NCBI RefSeq assembly: GCF_009184865.1
Contig: NZ_CP045096.1
Coordinates: 6,386,001 to 6,450,000 of the forward strand
DNA: 64,000 nt
Source of the DNA: Streptomyces phaeolivaceus
GTDB lineage: Bacteria > Actinomycetota > Actinomycetes > Streptomycetales > Streptomycetaceae
Direction: 5' to 3'
Position 1 is the stretch's first letter, and every line of letters starts with the position of its first letter. This document shows positions 42,944 through 51,959 of the stretch, piece by piece. Position numbers and translations under genes: made by a program. The notes under the pieces were generated by a model. The model had not been told where the DNA came from. It saw nothing but the letters and a program-made list of their open reading frames with translations, and searched no databases.

Positions 42944-42949
42944 TACGGT
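42944..42949 (+). promoter_or_regulatory. -10 element, probable leaderless start of the GNAT gene
   Basis: TACGGT 6 nt before the ATG at 42956. Just upstream, 42877-42905 is a short hairpin form of the dispersed palindrome (CCGCGCCCTTCAGGGGCGCGG), likely the mqnE terminator. Confidence 0.45.
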
Positions 42950-42955
42950 CGCCCC

Positions 42956-43480
42956 ATGACCCTTACGTTCCACCTGGACCCACCTCTCACCCCCACCCTC
43001 CACGACGGCATCCTCACCCTCTGGTCGGACGTCTCCAACGCCGGCGGAGCCGTGGGCTTCGTCCCCCCGGTCACCCCGGAGGAGATCCGTCCGGAACTGC
43101 TCAAGCACCTCACGGCGATGGCGGAGGGCAGACACCGCCTCCTCCTCGGCCTCGACCCCACCGGCACCCCCGCCGCCACCGCCTTCCTCAGCTTCAACAC
43201 CCACCGCCTGATGACCCACTGGGTCTGGCTCTACACGGTCATGGTCCACCCCGCCCACCAGGGCAAGGGCTACGGCCGCGCCCTCCTGGCCGCGGCCGAG
43301 GACGCGGCCCGCGACTTCGACGGCATAGACGCCATCCGCCTCGGCTGCCGAGGCGGCCACGGCCTCGAACACTTCTACGCCTCCTGCGGCTACAAGGAGG
43401 TCGGCCGAGTCCCCGGCGCGATACGGGTCGCCCCCGACGACCACCGCGACGACATCACGATGCTGCTGCCCCTGACCTGA
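42956..43480 (+). CDS. GNAT-family N-acetyltransferase
   Basis: 174 residues. VMVHPAHQGKGYGRALLAAAE is the acetyl-CoA loop (Q/RxxGxG/A); FYASCGYKEVGRVPGAIR is the last conserved block. Resembles the PAT/phosphinothricin group. Acceptor unknown. Confidence 0.88.
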   Translation: MTLTFHLDPPLTPTLHDGILTLWSDVSNAGGAVGFVPPVTPEEIRPELLKHLTAMAEGRHRLLLGLDPTGTPAATAFLSFNTHRLMTHWVWLYTVMVHPAHQGKGYGRALLAAAEDAARDFDGIDAIRLGCRGGHGLEHFYASCGYKEVGRVPGAIRVAPDDHRDDITMLLPLT

Positions 43481-43611
43481 GAGCGGCCGGGGGCGCACCG
43501 CCGCGCGCCCCGCACCCCCCTGCAAGATCGCCCGCCGACCGTGCTTCACTGGACGATGCCCTGCGAACCATGGGGGCACTGTTCGGAACGGAAACGGAAG
43601 AGTGGATTGAG

Positions 43612-44001
43612 ATGCTCCGCTACACACTGATGCGCCTCGGGATCTTCGTGGGCTGCTTCGTGGTCGTCTGGGCCCTCGTCTACTCCGGCATCGCCCCGCG
43701 CGGCCTCGGCGCCTCCAACGGCATGTGGATGGTCGTCCTCGCCCTGCTGGTCTCCGCGCCGATCAGCTTCGTGGCCCTCCGCAAGGAGCGCGACCGGGCC
43801 TCCGTCCGGATCGCCCCCCGCCTCGACCGCTCCATCGGCCGCGTCAAGTCCAACCTCGCGGCCAACCGCAGCCAGGAGGACGAGGCCGACGACGAGGCCC
43901 GCACGGGGAGCGCGGCGCCGGCCGACGACACCGCCGCGCCCACCACCGCCGACCCGGCCCCCGCCGCGCAGCCGACGTCCGCGTCCGGCAAGGCTTCCTG
44001 A
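43612..44001 (+). CDS. DUF4229 membrane protein
   Basis: 129 residues (MLRYTLMRLGIFVGCFVVVWALVYSG start; an ATG at 43570 adds 14 residues). Two membrane helices (LGIFVGCFVVVWALVY and GMWMVVLALLVSAPISFVAL), then a charged linker and an Ala/Thr/Pro tail. Conserved in actinomycetes beside mqnE-region genes as I recall; function unknown. Confidence 0.85.
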   Translation: MLRYTLMRLGIFVGCFVVVWALVYSGIAPRGLGASNGMWMVVLALLVSAPISFVALRKERDRASVRIAPRLDRSIGRVKSNLAANRSQEDEADDEARTGSAAPADDTAAPTTADPAPAAQPTSASGKAS

Positions 44002-44049
44002 CGCGTCACACCACCCCCGCGCGGCCCTCCGTCCCCGCCGCCGGAACCG

Positions 44050-44055
44050 TACGCT
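44050..44055 (+). promoter_or_regulatory. -10 element, probable leaderless start of the tetR-like gene
   Basis: TACGCT 7 nt before the ATG at 44063. Confidence 0.5.
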
Positions 44056-44062
44056 TGCGCGC

Positions 44063-44707
44063 ATGGGTGCTGTGAAGAGCAAACGGATGCCCCGCGCGGT
44101 GCGGGAACAGCAAATGCTGGACGCGGCGGTACGGACGTTCGGGCAGCGGGGCTACCGGGCCGCGTCGATGGACGAGATCGCCGAACTGGCGGGCGTTTCC
44201 AAGCCGTTGGTGTACCTGTACCTGAACTCCAAGGAAGACCTCTTCACGGCCTGCATCCGCCGCGAGGCCAAGGCGCTCACCACCGCCGTACGGGCGGGTG
44301 TGGATCCCGAGCTGCCCGCCGACCGCCAACTCTGGGATGGGCTGCGGGCGTTCTTCACGCACACCGCGCGCAATCCGGACGCGTGGGCCGTGCTGCACCT
44401 TCAGGCGCGTACGCACGGGGAGCCGTTCGCCGCCGAAGTGGCGGCGATGCGGGAGGAGATGGTCGCGTTCGTGACCGGGCTGATCCTGGTGGCGGCACGG
44501 CAGGCACGGCGGGATCCGTCGCTGCCGGAACGGGAGGTCTCGGGGCTCGCCGAGGCGCTCGTGGGGGCGGCGGAGTCGCTGGCCGCGTGGGCGAACGCGA
44601 CGCCCGGCATCACGGCCCGACAGGCCGCGGCGACCCTGATGAACTTCGCGTGGGCGGGGTTGGGGGACCTGATGGAAGGGCGCGCGTGGGCCCCGCCGAG
44701 CGCGTGA
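44063..44707 (+). CDS. TetR/AcrR-family regulator
   Basis: 214 residues. REQQMLDAAVRTFGQRGYRAASMDEIAELAGVSKPLVYLYLNSKEDLF is the HTH; the C-terminal ligand domain ends LGDLMEGRAWAP. Target unknown; the convergent glycosyltransferase-like gene downstream is not divergent to it, so autoregulation is the simplest guess. Confidence 0.9.
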   Translation: MGAVKSKRMPRAVREQQMLDAAVRTFGQRGYRAASMDEIAELAGVSKPLVYLYLNSKEDLFTACIRREAKALTTAVRAGVDPELPADRQLWDGLRAFFTHTARNPDAWAVLHLQARTHGEPFAAEVAAMREEMVAFVTGLILVAARQARRDPSLPEREVSGLAEALVGAAESLAAWANATPGITARQAAATLMNFAWAGLGDLMEGRAWAPPSA

Positions 44708-44752
44708 GGGCTTCGCCGGGCGGGTGAGAGCTCGGGGGTGCGGGTTCGTTGG

Positions 44753-44905
44753 CGGGTGCGGGTCCGGTGGGGGCCGGTCGCGCAGTTCCCCGCGCCCCTG
44801 AAAAAGCAGGGGCCGCGCCCCGTGCTTTTTTCAACGGCCCGCAGGGGCCGTTGTTCTCAGGGGCGCGGGGAACTGCGCGAGAAGCCCCACCGGACCCGCG
44901 CCCGA
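44753..44905. repeat. Dispersed Streptomyces palindrome, copy B
   Basis: Long inverted repeat: outer arms GTCCGGTGGGG…CCCCACCGGAC, then GCGCAGTTCCCCGCGCCCCT and its complement, and an inner CAGGGGCC/GGCCCCTG pair. About 150 bp, between convergent tetR-like and glycosyltransferase-like genes. Nearly identical to copy C at 62258. Confidence 0.85.
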
Positions 44906-44916
44906 CAAGCAACCCC

Positions 44917-46218
44917 CTACGCCGCCCCCCACTTACGCAACGTAGGCGCCACCCTCTGCCGCCCCACCCGGTACAACGACTTCGCCCCGCTCCGCGCCAC
45001 CCGCCGCACCGCCGCCTTGACCCGGCCGGAGTCACCCCCGCCGAGCGCCGCAGGCAACGCGTGGCCCTTCTCGTCGAGACCGTGGCGGCGGAGGAGGTCA
45101 CCGAGGTACAGACTCGCCCGCTGGGGCGTGTAGTACGGCCGCAGCGGCGGCAGCACCACGCCCCCGGCGCGCAGTTCGGCCACCCGGGCGCGCGCCGCGG
45201 CGTACGGGTCGGACTTGCCGATGCCCTGTGCCGCCGCCCACGCCGGGTCCGGCTGCGGCAGCGCTCCCGAGTCGAGGTCGTCCCAGGAGGCCAGGCAGCC
45301 GGAGTGGAGGAAGTAGTGGTTGCCGTGCGCCTCCCGGACCCCGAAGTCCGTGAGGATCGCGGTCGGGATCCCCCGGTGCATCGACTCCAGCGCCGCCGTG
45401 GAACTGACCGTCACCAGCAGATCCGTACGGTCGAGAACCTCGCCCATGTTGCCGTAGACGAGCCGGAGGTTGGCCGGCGCGGACCCGGCCAGTTCCTCGA
45501 CGAGGAGCTGGTAGGGGTCGGCCTCGACATGCGTGGTCGCCTCCCCGGGCATGCTGCGCAGCTTGATCAGCACCTCCCGGTCGGGGAACCGGCGGGCGTG
45601 CGCGGCGGCCCGTTCGAGGAGCGCCAGCCGCGCCGCCTTCCCCTTCGGCACGGACGGCTGCACGGCGAAGGTGAGCGTGAACGGCCGCCCGCCGGGCCCC
45701 GGCGGCAGATACGGTTCGCCCCCGAGGAACGGCAGCGCGCACTCCACGACCGTGTCCGGGTCGACGCCCACACTCGTGAACGCCCGCCGGAAGCGGCCCG
45801 CGTCGTACGCCGAGTTGGCGAGGACGAGATCGCTGCCGGCGCGGGTCATCAGCCCGTCGACCATCTTCTCGTAGACGACACCCACATACCCCGTGACGGT
45901 GATCGGCCGCCGCTCCCGCCCCTCCCAGGCCAGCCCCAGGCTGTGTGTGAGCGTGAGGACCGTACCGCCGAGCAGCGCCATCACCACGATGTCGGCGGCG
46001 GCCAGCTCCTCGTCGCCGACCAACTCGGCGGCGGTCACCTCCCGCCGGGTGTCGGGCACGATCCCGATCTCGGCGAGCTGCCGCTCGGTCGGGGTCGACC
46101 GGCCGCTGAGGAAGTACGCGTCGAGCGCGTGCCCGGGGGCGAGCTGCTGAGCCACGGCCGCGCCCCACTTCCAGCGGGTGTCCGAGTCGGCGAGTACGGC
46201 GATGCGTCTGGGAGGCAT
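44917..46218 (-). CDS. DUF6716 putative glycosyltransferase
   Basis: 433 residues. IAVLADSDTRWKWGAAVAQQL at the start and GYVGVVYEKMVDGLMTRAGSDLVLANSAYD in the first domain; LRLVYGNMGEVLDRTDLLVTVSSTAALESMHRGIPTAILTDFGV in the second fits a GT-B-type nucleotide-sugar domain (the VSSTAALE loop). It resembles surface-glycan transferases; donor and acceptor unknown. C-terminal Arg-rich tail may bind membrane. Promoter in the 248-bp gap 46219-46466, in which I see nothing else. Confidence 0.8.
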   Translation of the reverse strand: MPPRRIAVLADSDTRWKWGAAVAQQLAPGHALDAYFLSGRSTPTERQLAEIGIVPDTRREVTAAELVGDEELAAADIVVMALLGGTVLTLTHSLGLAWEGRERRPITVTGYVGVVYEKMVDGLMTRAGSDLVLANSAYDAGRFRRAFTSVGVDPDTVVECALPFLGGEPYLPPGPGGRPFTLTFAVQPSVPKGKAARLALLERAAAHARRFPDREVLIKLRSMPGEATTHVEADPYQLLVEELAGSAPANLRLVYGNMGEVLDRTDLLVTVSSTAALESMHRGIPTAILTDFGVREAHGNHYFLHSGCLASWDDLDSGALPQPDPAWAAAQGIGKSDPYAAARARVAELRAGGVVLPPLRPYYTPQRASLYLGDLLRRHGLDEKGHALPAALGGGDSGRVKAAVRRVARSGAKSLYRVGRQRVAPTLRKWGAA

Positions 46219-46466
46219 GGCTCAGGGCCCTTCCTGGCGTGAATCGTCCGGCGCGCGCCCCGGTTCGGCATGTTCGCGCGGTGCGGAGAGATTAAGAAGG
46301 ATTCCTGAGTGTCGTATGAGCGTTTTCCCGTGGAGTTCGGGCGGAGTCTGTGCTTCCGTGGTGCCGGACGTGCCAACTACCTTGATTTTCAAGCAACTTG
46401 CCCGAAAGGCCCGGCAGTCGGCGTCGTCCCCCCGCCATGAAGTGTTTCTGTGATGTTCACGTGTGC

Positions 46467-47516
46467 TCAGACGGCGAGCGGGTACACGTGGCCCCTCACA
46501 TGGATCTTGGTCCGGGCCCTGTCGCGGGCCTCTTCCCCGCCGGGTCCGGGGGCGTCTCCGCTCCGCAGTTCGAAGCCGCCCCACGCCTGTCCGTCGGCCG
46601 CGTAGGTCACCGTGCCCGGCAGCGGTACCGGCGCCCGGAACTCGGCGCGGACGAGGGCCGCCGGGGGTGCGCCGTGCTCGGCCAGGCAGCGCGCCACCGT
46701 CCACATGCCGTGCGCGATCGCCCCGGGGAAACCGAACAGCCGGGCGGTGAGAGGGTGCAGATGGATCGGATTGCGGTCCCCGGACACGGCCCCGTACCGC
46801 CGCCCCACATCCCCGCCCAACCGCCACTCGGCCACAGCGGGCAACGCCACCCGCTCCTCCGGCGCCCGCTCCTCCCGTACGCCCGCGCCCGCGCCCCCAC
46901 CCGCACTCCCGCTCCGCCGGTGCCGTGCGAGATACGTGCTCCGCGACTCCCACGCCACCCCGCCGCCCCCGCCATCCCCGGCGACGGCGCCCGCGCCCGC
47001 ACGCTCTCCCTGTCCTGCTCCCTCCCCCTCCCCCTCTTCCTCCCTCCCATCCCGCACCTCGGTCACCACCGTCGCCTCCGTGCCCCGCCGATGAGGGGCC
47101 AGCTCGGCGACGTACACGGTGATCTCGTACGTCCCGGTGGCGGGCAGCCGGCGCCGCCGGGTGATCTCGATCGAGGTGTGCACGAGCCCGAGGAGGGGCA
47201 GCGGGAAATCCCGGCCGGACATGATCCGCATGGCGAGCGGAAAGCCGAGGACATGCGGATACGTCAGCGGAACGGCGTCCTCCCCGGTGGGGAACCCGCA
47301 GACGCGCTCGTACGCGGCGAGCCGGGCGAGGTCGATCCGGACGCCGGGCAGGACGAGCCGGGGGAGCCGGGTGGGAGGCGTCGGCCGGGAGGTCGTGTCC
47401 GGGCCGTACCGGGCCGTCGCGCGGGGCAACTTGAGGCTCTTGCCCGGCGAGCGGAGCGCGCCCCGCGCGAGGAGGGGCGTGAGGGCGGGCGCGTCGGTGA
47501 GGGTGAGCGTGCGCAT
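46467..47516 (-). CDS. MaoC-like hydratase (double hot-dog)
   Basis: 349 residues. YGAVSGDRNPIHLHPLTARLFGFPGAIAHGMWT is the MaoC motif with the catalytic Asp and His (GDxNPIH). The N-terminal half (residue about 55-170) is a second hot-dog fold without the motif, separated by a Gly/Glu/Ala-rich linker (REEEGEGEGAGQGERAGAGA). Hydrates enoyl-CoA or acyl-ACP intermediates. Divergent from the fatty acyl-CoA ligase gene, with possible operators between them. Confidence 0.85.
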   Translation of the reverse strand: MRTLTLTDAPALTPLLARGALRSPGKSLKLPRATARYGPDTTSRPTPPTRLPRLVLPGVRIDLARLAAYERVCGFPTGEDAVPLTYPHVLGFPLAMRIMSGRDFPLPLLGLVHTSIEITRRRRLPATGTYEITVYVAELAPHRRGTEATVVTEVRDGREEEGEGEGAGQGERAGAGAVAGDGGGGGVAWESRSTYLARHRRSGSAGGGAGAGVREERAPEERVALPAVAEWRLGGDVGRRYGAVSGDRNPIHLHPLTARLFGFPGAIAHGMWTVARCLAEHGAPPAALVRAEFRAPVPLPGTVTYAADGQAWGGFELRSGDAPGPGGEEARDRARTKIHVRGHVYPLAV

Positions 47517-47582
47517 CGTTCCTCGTCCCCTTCTTCTCTCTGTCTTCTTCGTCTTCTTCTCTCTTCTTACTCGAGAGTCAGG

Positions 47583-47595
47583 TTACCCAAGGTAA
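47583..47595. promoter_or_regulatory. Palindrome TTACC-CAA-GGTAA between maoC-like and fadD-like genes
   Basis: A 5-bp inverted repeat with GGTAAC recurring at about 47642. Resembles sites of TetR-type fatty-acid regulators. Divergent promoter region 47517-47804; nothing else recognised there. Confidence 0.35.
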
Positions 47596-47804
47596 GGGGT
47601 TGTCAGGCCTGCTGTGCGGGCCGGGAGCTGAATGACCCTCAGGTAACTTGGCGCGCCTTTGACCTGCGCTTGAGCCGTGCGCGGACGGTCTGCGACACTG
47701 CACATCCCCGGCCCGGTTCCATCTCCGGACCATCGCCACACTCGCACGAACCTCACACACCAACCCCGTACGATCCGGACACGCCGAACGCCCGGGAGCC
47801 GCCA

Positions 47805-49754
47805 GTGTCCAGCCTCGAACACACCCAACCCGCCCTGGTGAAACCCGAGTTGAAGAGGCTGGACGGCACCGTGCGAGAGGCGTACGTGCCCGCGCTCGCC
47901 GAGCCCGCCGCGTACGGCTCGCTCGCGGACATCCCGTTCGACAACGCGGCCCACGAGCCCGGCGCGGTCGTCCTCAGCCGCAAGCACGGCAGCCCCGGAT
48001 CCGGGGCCGCGGACGGCGACGGAAGCGGGGAGGGGGGCGACGGCGACGGCCGGTGGCGGGACGTGACCGCGGCCGAGTTCGCCGCCGAGGTGCTCGCGCT
48101 GGCGAAGGGGCTGATCGCCGAGGGGCTGATGCCGGGCGACCGGATCGCGATCATGGCGCGGACGACGTACGCGTGGACGCTCCTGGACTTCGCGGCCTGG
48201 GCGGCGGGCCTGGTGACGGTCCCCGTCTATCCGACCTCCTCCGTCTTCCAGACCCGCTGGATCCTCCAGGACTCCGGCGCGGTCGCGCTGGCCGTGGAGA
48301 CGGCCGGCCAGGCCGCCGCGCTCGGCCCCGAACTCGACCGCATCCCCGACCTGCGCCATATGTGGGTCTTCGAGAAGGGTCATCTGGGCCGGCTGGCCGA
48401 GCGGGGCCGGGACGTGTCGGACCAGGAAGTGGCCGTACGGCGCGGGGTGCTGGGCCCCGACACCCTCGCCACCCTGATCTACACCTCGGGCACGACCGGC
48501 CGCCCCAAGGGCTGCGCCCTGACCCACGGCAACTTCTGCGCCGAGGTCGACAACGCGATCGACCTCCTCTACCCCATCTTCCGCGCGAAGACCGACGAGG
48601 AGGCGTCCACCCTCCTCTTCCTCCCGCTCGCCCATGTGTTCGGCCGTATGGTGGCGGTCGCCTGTATGCGGGCACGGATCCGCGTCGGCCACTCGCCGAG
48701 CTTCCGCACGGAGGACCTGCTCGCCGACCTGAAGTCCTTCCGCCCGACGTTCCTGCTGCTGATCCCCTACGTCCTGGAGAAGGTCTTCAACACGGCCCGC
48801 GCCTCCGCCGAACGCATGGGCCGCGCCTCCTCCTACGACCGCGCCGCCGCCGTCGCCCGCCGCTACGGCGAGGCCCTGGAGGCCGAACAGCACGGCACCG
48901 GCCCCGGCCCGTCCGCCTTCCTCAAGACGGCCCGCAGCTTCTACGACCCGCTGGTCTACCGCCGTATCCGCAAGGCGCTGGGCGGCCGGGTCCGTTACGT
49001 CATCTGCGGCGGCAGCCCCCTCGGCCGCCGGCTCGCCGCCTTCTACGCGGGCGCCGGCATCGACGTCTTCGAGGGGTACGGCATGACGGAGACGACGGCG
49101 GCCGTGACCGTCACCCCGCCCAACCGCCCCCGGCTGGGCACGGTCGGCCGGCCGCTGCCCGGCACCCGGGTCCGGATAGCCGCCGACGGCGAGATCCTGC
49201 TGCACGGCGGCCAGATCTTCCGCGGCTACTGGGACCCGCAGGCCGGCGGGGTCGTCCCGGCGGGCCCCGACGGCTGGTTCGCGACCGGCGACATCGGGCG
49301 GCTCGACGACGAGGGGTACCTCACGATCACCGGCCGCAAGAAGGAGATCCTGGTCACCGACAGCGGCAAGAACGTGGCCCCGGCCCCGCTGGAGAACTGG
49401 CTGCGCTCCCATCCCCTGATCGCCCACGCCATGGTCATCGGCGACCGCCGCCCCTATGTCACGGCCCTGCTGACGCTGGACCCCGAGGGCATCACCCACT
49501 GGACCCTGATGAACGCCAAGCAGGGCATGCCCCTCGAACAGCTCACCACGGACCCGGACCTGCGAGCCGTCCTCCAGCGCGCGGTCGACGAGGCCAACCG
49601 CCTGGTCTCCCGCCCCGAATCCATCCGCGCCTTCACGATCGTCCCCGGCGGCTTCACCGAGGAGGAGGGCCACCTCACCCCGTCGATGAAGCTGCGCCGG
49701 GAGGTCGTGGAGAGGTCCTTCACGGCGGAGATCGAGGGCCTGTACGAGAAGTAG
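47805..49754 (+). CDS. Long-chain fatty acyl-CoA ligase (AMP-binding)
   Basis: 649 residues; GTG at 47805 after GGGAG. YTSGTTGRPKG is the AMP-binding P-loop, EGYGMTETT the A5 motif, and GWFATGDIGRLDDEGYLTITGRKKE the A8 region with the hinge. Matches FadD15-type ligases that activate long-chain fatty acids to acyl-CoA. A Ser/Gly/Asp-rich insert (GSPGSGAADGDGSGEGG) occurs at about residue 62-82. A TACGAT -10 lies at 47769. Confidence 0.92.
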   Translation: MSSLEHTQPALVKPELKRLDGTVREAYVPALAEPAAYGSLADIPFDNAAHEPGAVVLSRKHGSPGSGAADGDGSGEGGDGDGRWRDVTAAEFAAEVLALAKGLIAEGLMPGDRIAIMARTTYAWTLLDFAAWAAGLVTVPVYPTSSVFQTRWILQDSGAVALAVETAGQAAALGPELDRIPDLRHMWVFEKGHLGRLAERGRDVSDQEVAVRRGVLGPDTLATLIYTSGTTGRPKGCALTHGNFCAEVDNAIDLLYPIFRAKTDEEASTLLFLPLAHVFGRMVAVACMRARIRVGHSPSFRTEDLLADLKSFRPTFLLLIPYVLEKVFNTARASAERMGRASSYDRAAAVARRYGEALEAEQHGTGPGPSAFLKTARSFYDPLVYRRIRKALGGRVRYVICGGSPLGRRLAAFYAGAGIDVFEGYGMTETTAAVTVTPPNRPRLGTVGRPLPGTRVRIAADGEILLHGGQIFRGYWDPQAGGVVPAGPDGWFATGDIGRLDDEGYLTITGRKKEILVTDSGKNVAPAPLENWLRSHPLIAHAMVIGDRRPYVTALLTLDPEGITHWTLMNAKQGMPLEQLTTDPDLRAVLQRAVDEANRLVSRPESIRAFTIVPGGFTEEEGHLTPSMKLRREVVERSFTAEIEGLYEK

Positions 49755-49805
49755 CCCCGGCGTCCCCGAGCGGGCCTCCCACGCCCCGAGTCGCCCTACA
49801 TCGCC

Positions 49806-50051
49806 CTACATCCCCGCCGCCGGGTCGCCGTCGCCCAGAGCGACCCACCAGTGCCCGTCGTCCTTGACCAGCAGCAACTCCTGCTCCTGGCCGGTTCTGT
49901 CGTAGGTGAGCCGGACGGGGTTGAAGTAGTCGACGCTCCCCTCCAGCACCATGACATCGACTTGCCCGCGCGCGCCCTCAACGAACTCCCGCACCAACTC
50001 GTAGGCGGCACCCCGGGGTTCGTCGTACGCGGGCTGACTGGACGGCTACTT
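49806..50051 (-). pseudogene. Gene truncated at its 5' end by the TnpB insertion
   Basis: About 82 codons (YDEPRGAAYELVREFVEGARGQVDVMVLEGSVDYFNPVRLTYDRTGQEQELLLVKDDGHWWVALGDGDP). The tail LLLVKDDGHWWVALGDG is typical of NTF2-like or DUF4878-type domains. Upstream the frame hits TAG at about 50050, where the insertion sequence end begins. The N-terminal half is not in the window. A GTG at 49997 could make a 63-residue product but I doubt it. Confidence 0.5.
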
Positions 50052-50066
50052 CCAGTGGGACCGTTC

Positions 50067-51812
50067 CTAAGGACTGAGCGGGAGTGAGTCCTGTTGCCAG
50101 AACCCATGCTCGGCCGAACGCCCCGGACGGTGTTGGGCGTTCTGGTTGCCCGCGTTCGCTCCGCGTCCGGGCGGCACGGATCGTGTCCGTGGTCCGGGGA
50201 CGCGGGGGCGGGTTCCCTCACGCCCAAGGGCTCCTGGTCGGGCCTGGACGGTCCGATGCCCCACCGCATCACTCCGGTGCTGTGGGGGCGGTGCCGTCCG
50301 TCGCCGGATCGGGTGTCCCTGGGCGCGCCTTCCGATCGCCACGGCGGCAGCATCGTGGCGAGTGGTCTTGCGGGTCGTGCTGGTGAGGGGTTTCTGCCAG
50401 TGCTGGGCGCCCCAGCGGCTGGTGTGGGCGGGGTCGACGGCGATGACCGCGATACCCGTCTGATCCGCCATCGACGCCAGTCTGGCGCGGAGCTTGCCGG
50501 TGGGCATACCGGAAACAAGCTGCCGGAACCGCTTACGTCGTCCGTGCTTCTCCCGGGTCTTCTCGGCGGCGAAGTCCAGGTCCTCCACCGCGACCGCCTT
50601 GACGCCGCACGCGTGGGCCCAGTGCGGGAGGCGGGTGAGGGCGTGGCGGATCTGGGCGTCACGGTGTTCGGCGGTGCCGGTCAGGTCGTAGGAGAAGCGG
50701 CGCGGGCTGCCGGTCGGGTTGCCGTGGGTGTCGAGTTGCCAGGCGGCGAGGTGGTCGGCGTTCATGTCGACGCCGATCACACCGTGCGCGAGCGCGGTCT
50801 CGATCGGGAGGGTGGGGGTGGGCGGGATCTGCCAGGAGGCGGTCAGGTACCGGCGGGTGCGGCCGGTGTCGTAGTGGATGCGGTAGGCGACGGCCCGGTC
50901 GGCCGCGACGCGGTCCGCCCACTCGCCGCCCCGGTGTGCGAACGCGACCCGGTCGGCGAACGCGACCCGGTCGGCGAACGCGACCCGGTCGGCGAACGCG
51001 ACCCGGTCGGCGAACGCGACCCGGTCGGCGAACGCGACCCGGTCGGCGAGGACGTAGCGGCCGTGCGGGGCGTTCGACAGATGCGCGAGCGGGGCAGGGA
51101 GTTTGATGCTCACCTCGCCGTCGGGGCTGACGCGGATGGTCTCGTTGCCGTAGCGCTTGCCGGACTCCCCGTCCGCCTGGCAGAACCAGCGCTCCGCCTC
51201 CCAACGCCCCCGCCACGCGGACTCGGTCAGCCCGGCCGCCTCCAGGTGGTGCCGGGTGCGGGCCAGGCGCTTGCCGCCACGTACGACGTGCACGATGCCC
51301 GCCTCGCGGTCGGCCCGCGCGGCAGTCAACCGGTCTTCCAGCACCCGCAGGCGCCGCGACTTGGCATGCCATTCCCGCGCGGACCGGTAACCCCCGGGCG
51401 CCTTCCTCGTCCCCTTCTGCCCGACCGGCGGCGACAGCCGGTCCTCGATGGTGCGGACGCCGGCTTCCAGGTTCTGGATGTGCGCCAGATGGCAGCGCCG
51501 CGCCAGTGCCCACTGGTCGTGCGTGGCCTTGGTGATACTGCCCGCCCACCGCGACGACGACAGCGGCGTCAGCTCCCGCTTACGCACCGCCCACGACTCA
51601 CCGGAGTGGTCCAGGCCGTCCCGGCAGCGCACCTTGAGGTCCTTCGCCGCCAGCGACCCCAGGTGCGCGCCCACCAGACGCAGCACCTGCTCATCGCCGG
51701 GCGTCAGGTGCTTGAGGCGGGTCCGGACAGCCACACCGCTGGGGCCGGACGCGACGAACGGCTCCGCCGCACTCCTCAGCCCACCCACCCCGTCTCCCCC
51801 TCCCGATGCCAC
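50067..51812 (-). CDS. tnpB: TnpB (RNA-guided nuclease, OrfB of IS605 type)
   Basis: 581 residues from GTG at 51812 (start uncertain). RuvC residues: Asp in GVDMNADHL (about 349), Glu in VEDLDF (about 410), Asp in HDAAAVAIGRR (about 487). The usual CxxC zinc ribbon before the last Asp is replaced by VDPAHTSRWGAQHW, a form common in Streptomyces OrfB. A six-fold AFADRV repeat is inserted ahead of the RuvC core (50939-51046). Family members cut DNA next to a short motif under guidance of RNA made from the element end. C-terminal 90 residues are Arg/Pro/Gly-rich. Confidence 0.82.
   Translation of the reverse strand: MASGGGDGVGGLRSAAEPFVASGPSGVAVRTRLKHLTPGDEQVLRLVGAHLGSLAAKDLKVRCRDGLDHSGESWAVRKRELTPLSSSRWAGSITKATHDQWALARRCHLAHIQNLEAGVRTIEDRLSPPVGQKGTRKAPGGYRSAREWHAKSRRLRVLEDRLTAARADREAGIVHVVRGGKRLARTRHHLEAAGLTESAWRGRWEAERWFCQADGESGKRYGNETIRVSPDGEVSIKLPAPLAHLSNAPHGRYVLADRVAFADRVAFADRVAFADRVAFADRVAFADRVAFAHRGGEWADRVAADRAVAYRIHYDTGRTRRYLTASWQIPPTPTLPIETALAHGVIGVDMNADHLAAWQLDTHGNPTGSPRRFSYDLTGTAEHRDAQIRHALTRLPHWAHACGVKAVAVEDLDFAAEKTREKHGRRKRFRQLVSGMPTGKLRARLASMADQTGIAVIAVDPAHTSRWGAQHWQKPLTSTTRKTTRHDAAAVAIGRRAQGHPIRRRTAPPPQHRSDAVGHRTVQARPGALGREGTRPRVPGPRTRSVPPGRGANAGNQNAQHRPGRSAEHGFWQQDSLPLSP
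50939..51046. repeat. Six perfect 18-bp repeats inside tnpB
   Basis: Six tandem copies of CGAACGCGACCCGGTCGG, in frame (AFADRV on the minus strand). Perfect identity implies recent expansion. Confidence 0.95.
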
Positions 51813-51959
51813 CGAAGAACCCTGCCGCCATGACAAACGAACACCACCCAGGAAGGTCACGCATTCGATGTAAGAACGCCAGTTCCCCGCCGAGAAGCAA
51901 CCCGCCGCCGAGATGCACGACACGACACCACCCACCCACATCCACTCCCGCGCACCAGA

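Larger units (their letters stand above)
50040..51900 (-). mobile_element. TnpB-only IS200/IS605-family element
   Basis: Limits approximate. Right end is near 50040-50066, just after the tnpB stop, where the 49806 gene is cut; left end is somewhere in 51813-51960, where the NACHT-type fragment starts. No tnpA (Tyr transposase) is present, so it would need one in trans. No target duplication is expected for this family. An omega (guide) RNA would span the 3' end of tnpB and the right end. Confidence 0.6.

Noticed and set aside
50938..51050. Six evenly spaced 18-bp repeats as a CRISPR array
   Set aside because: Repeats are contiguous without spacers and lie inside tnpB in frame.
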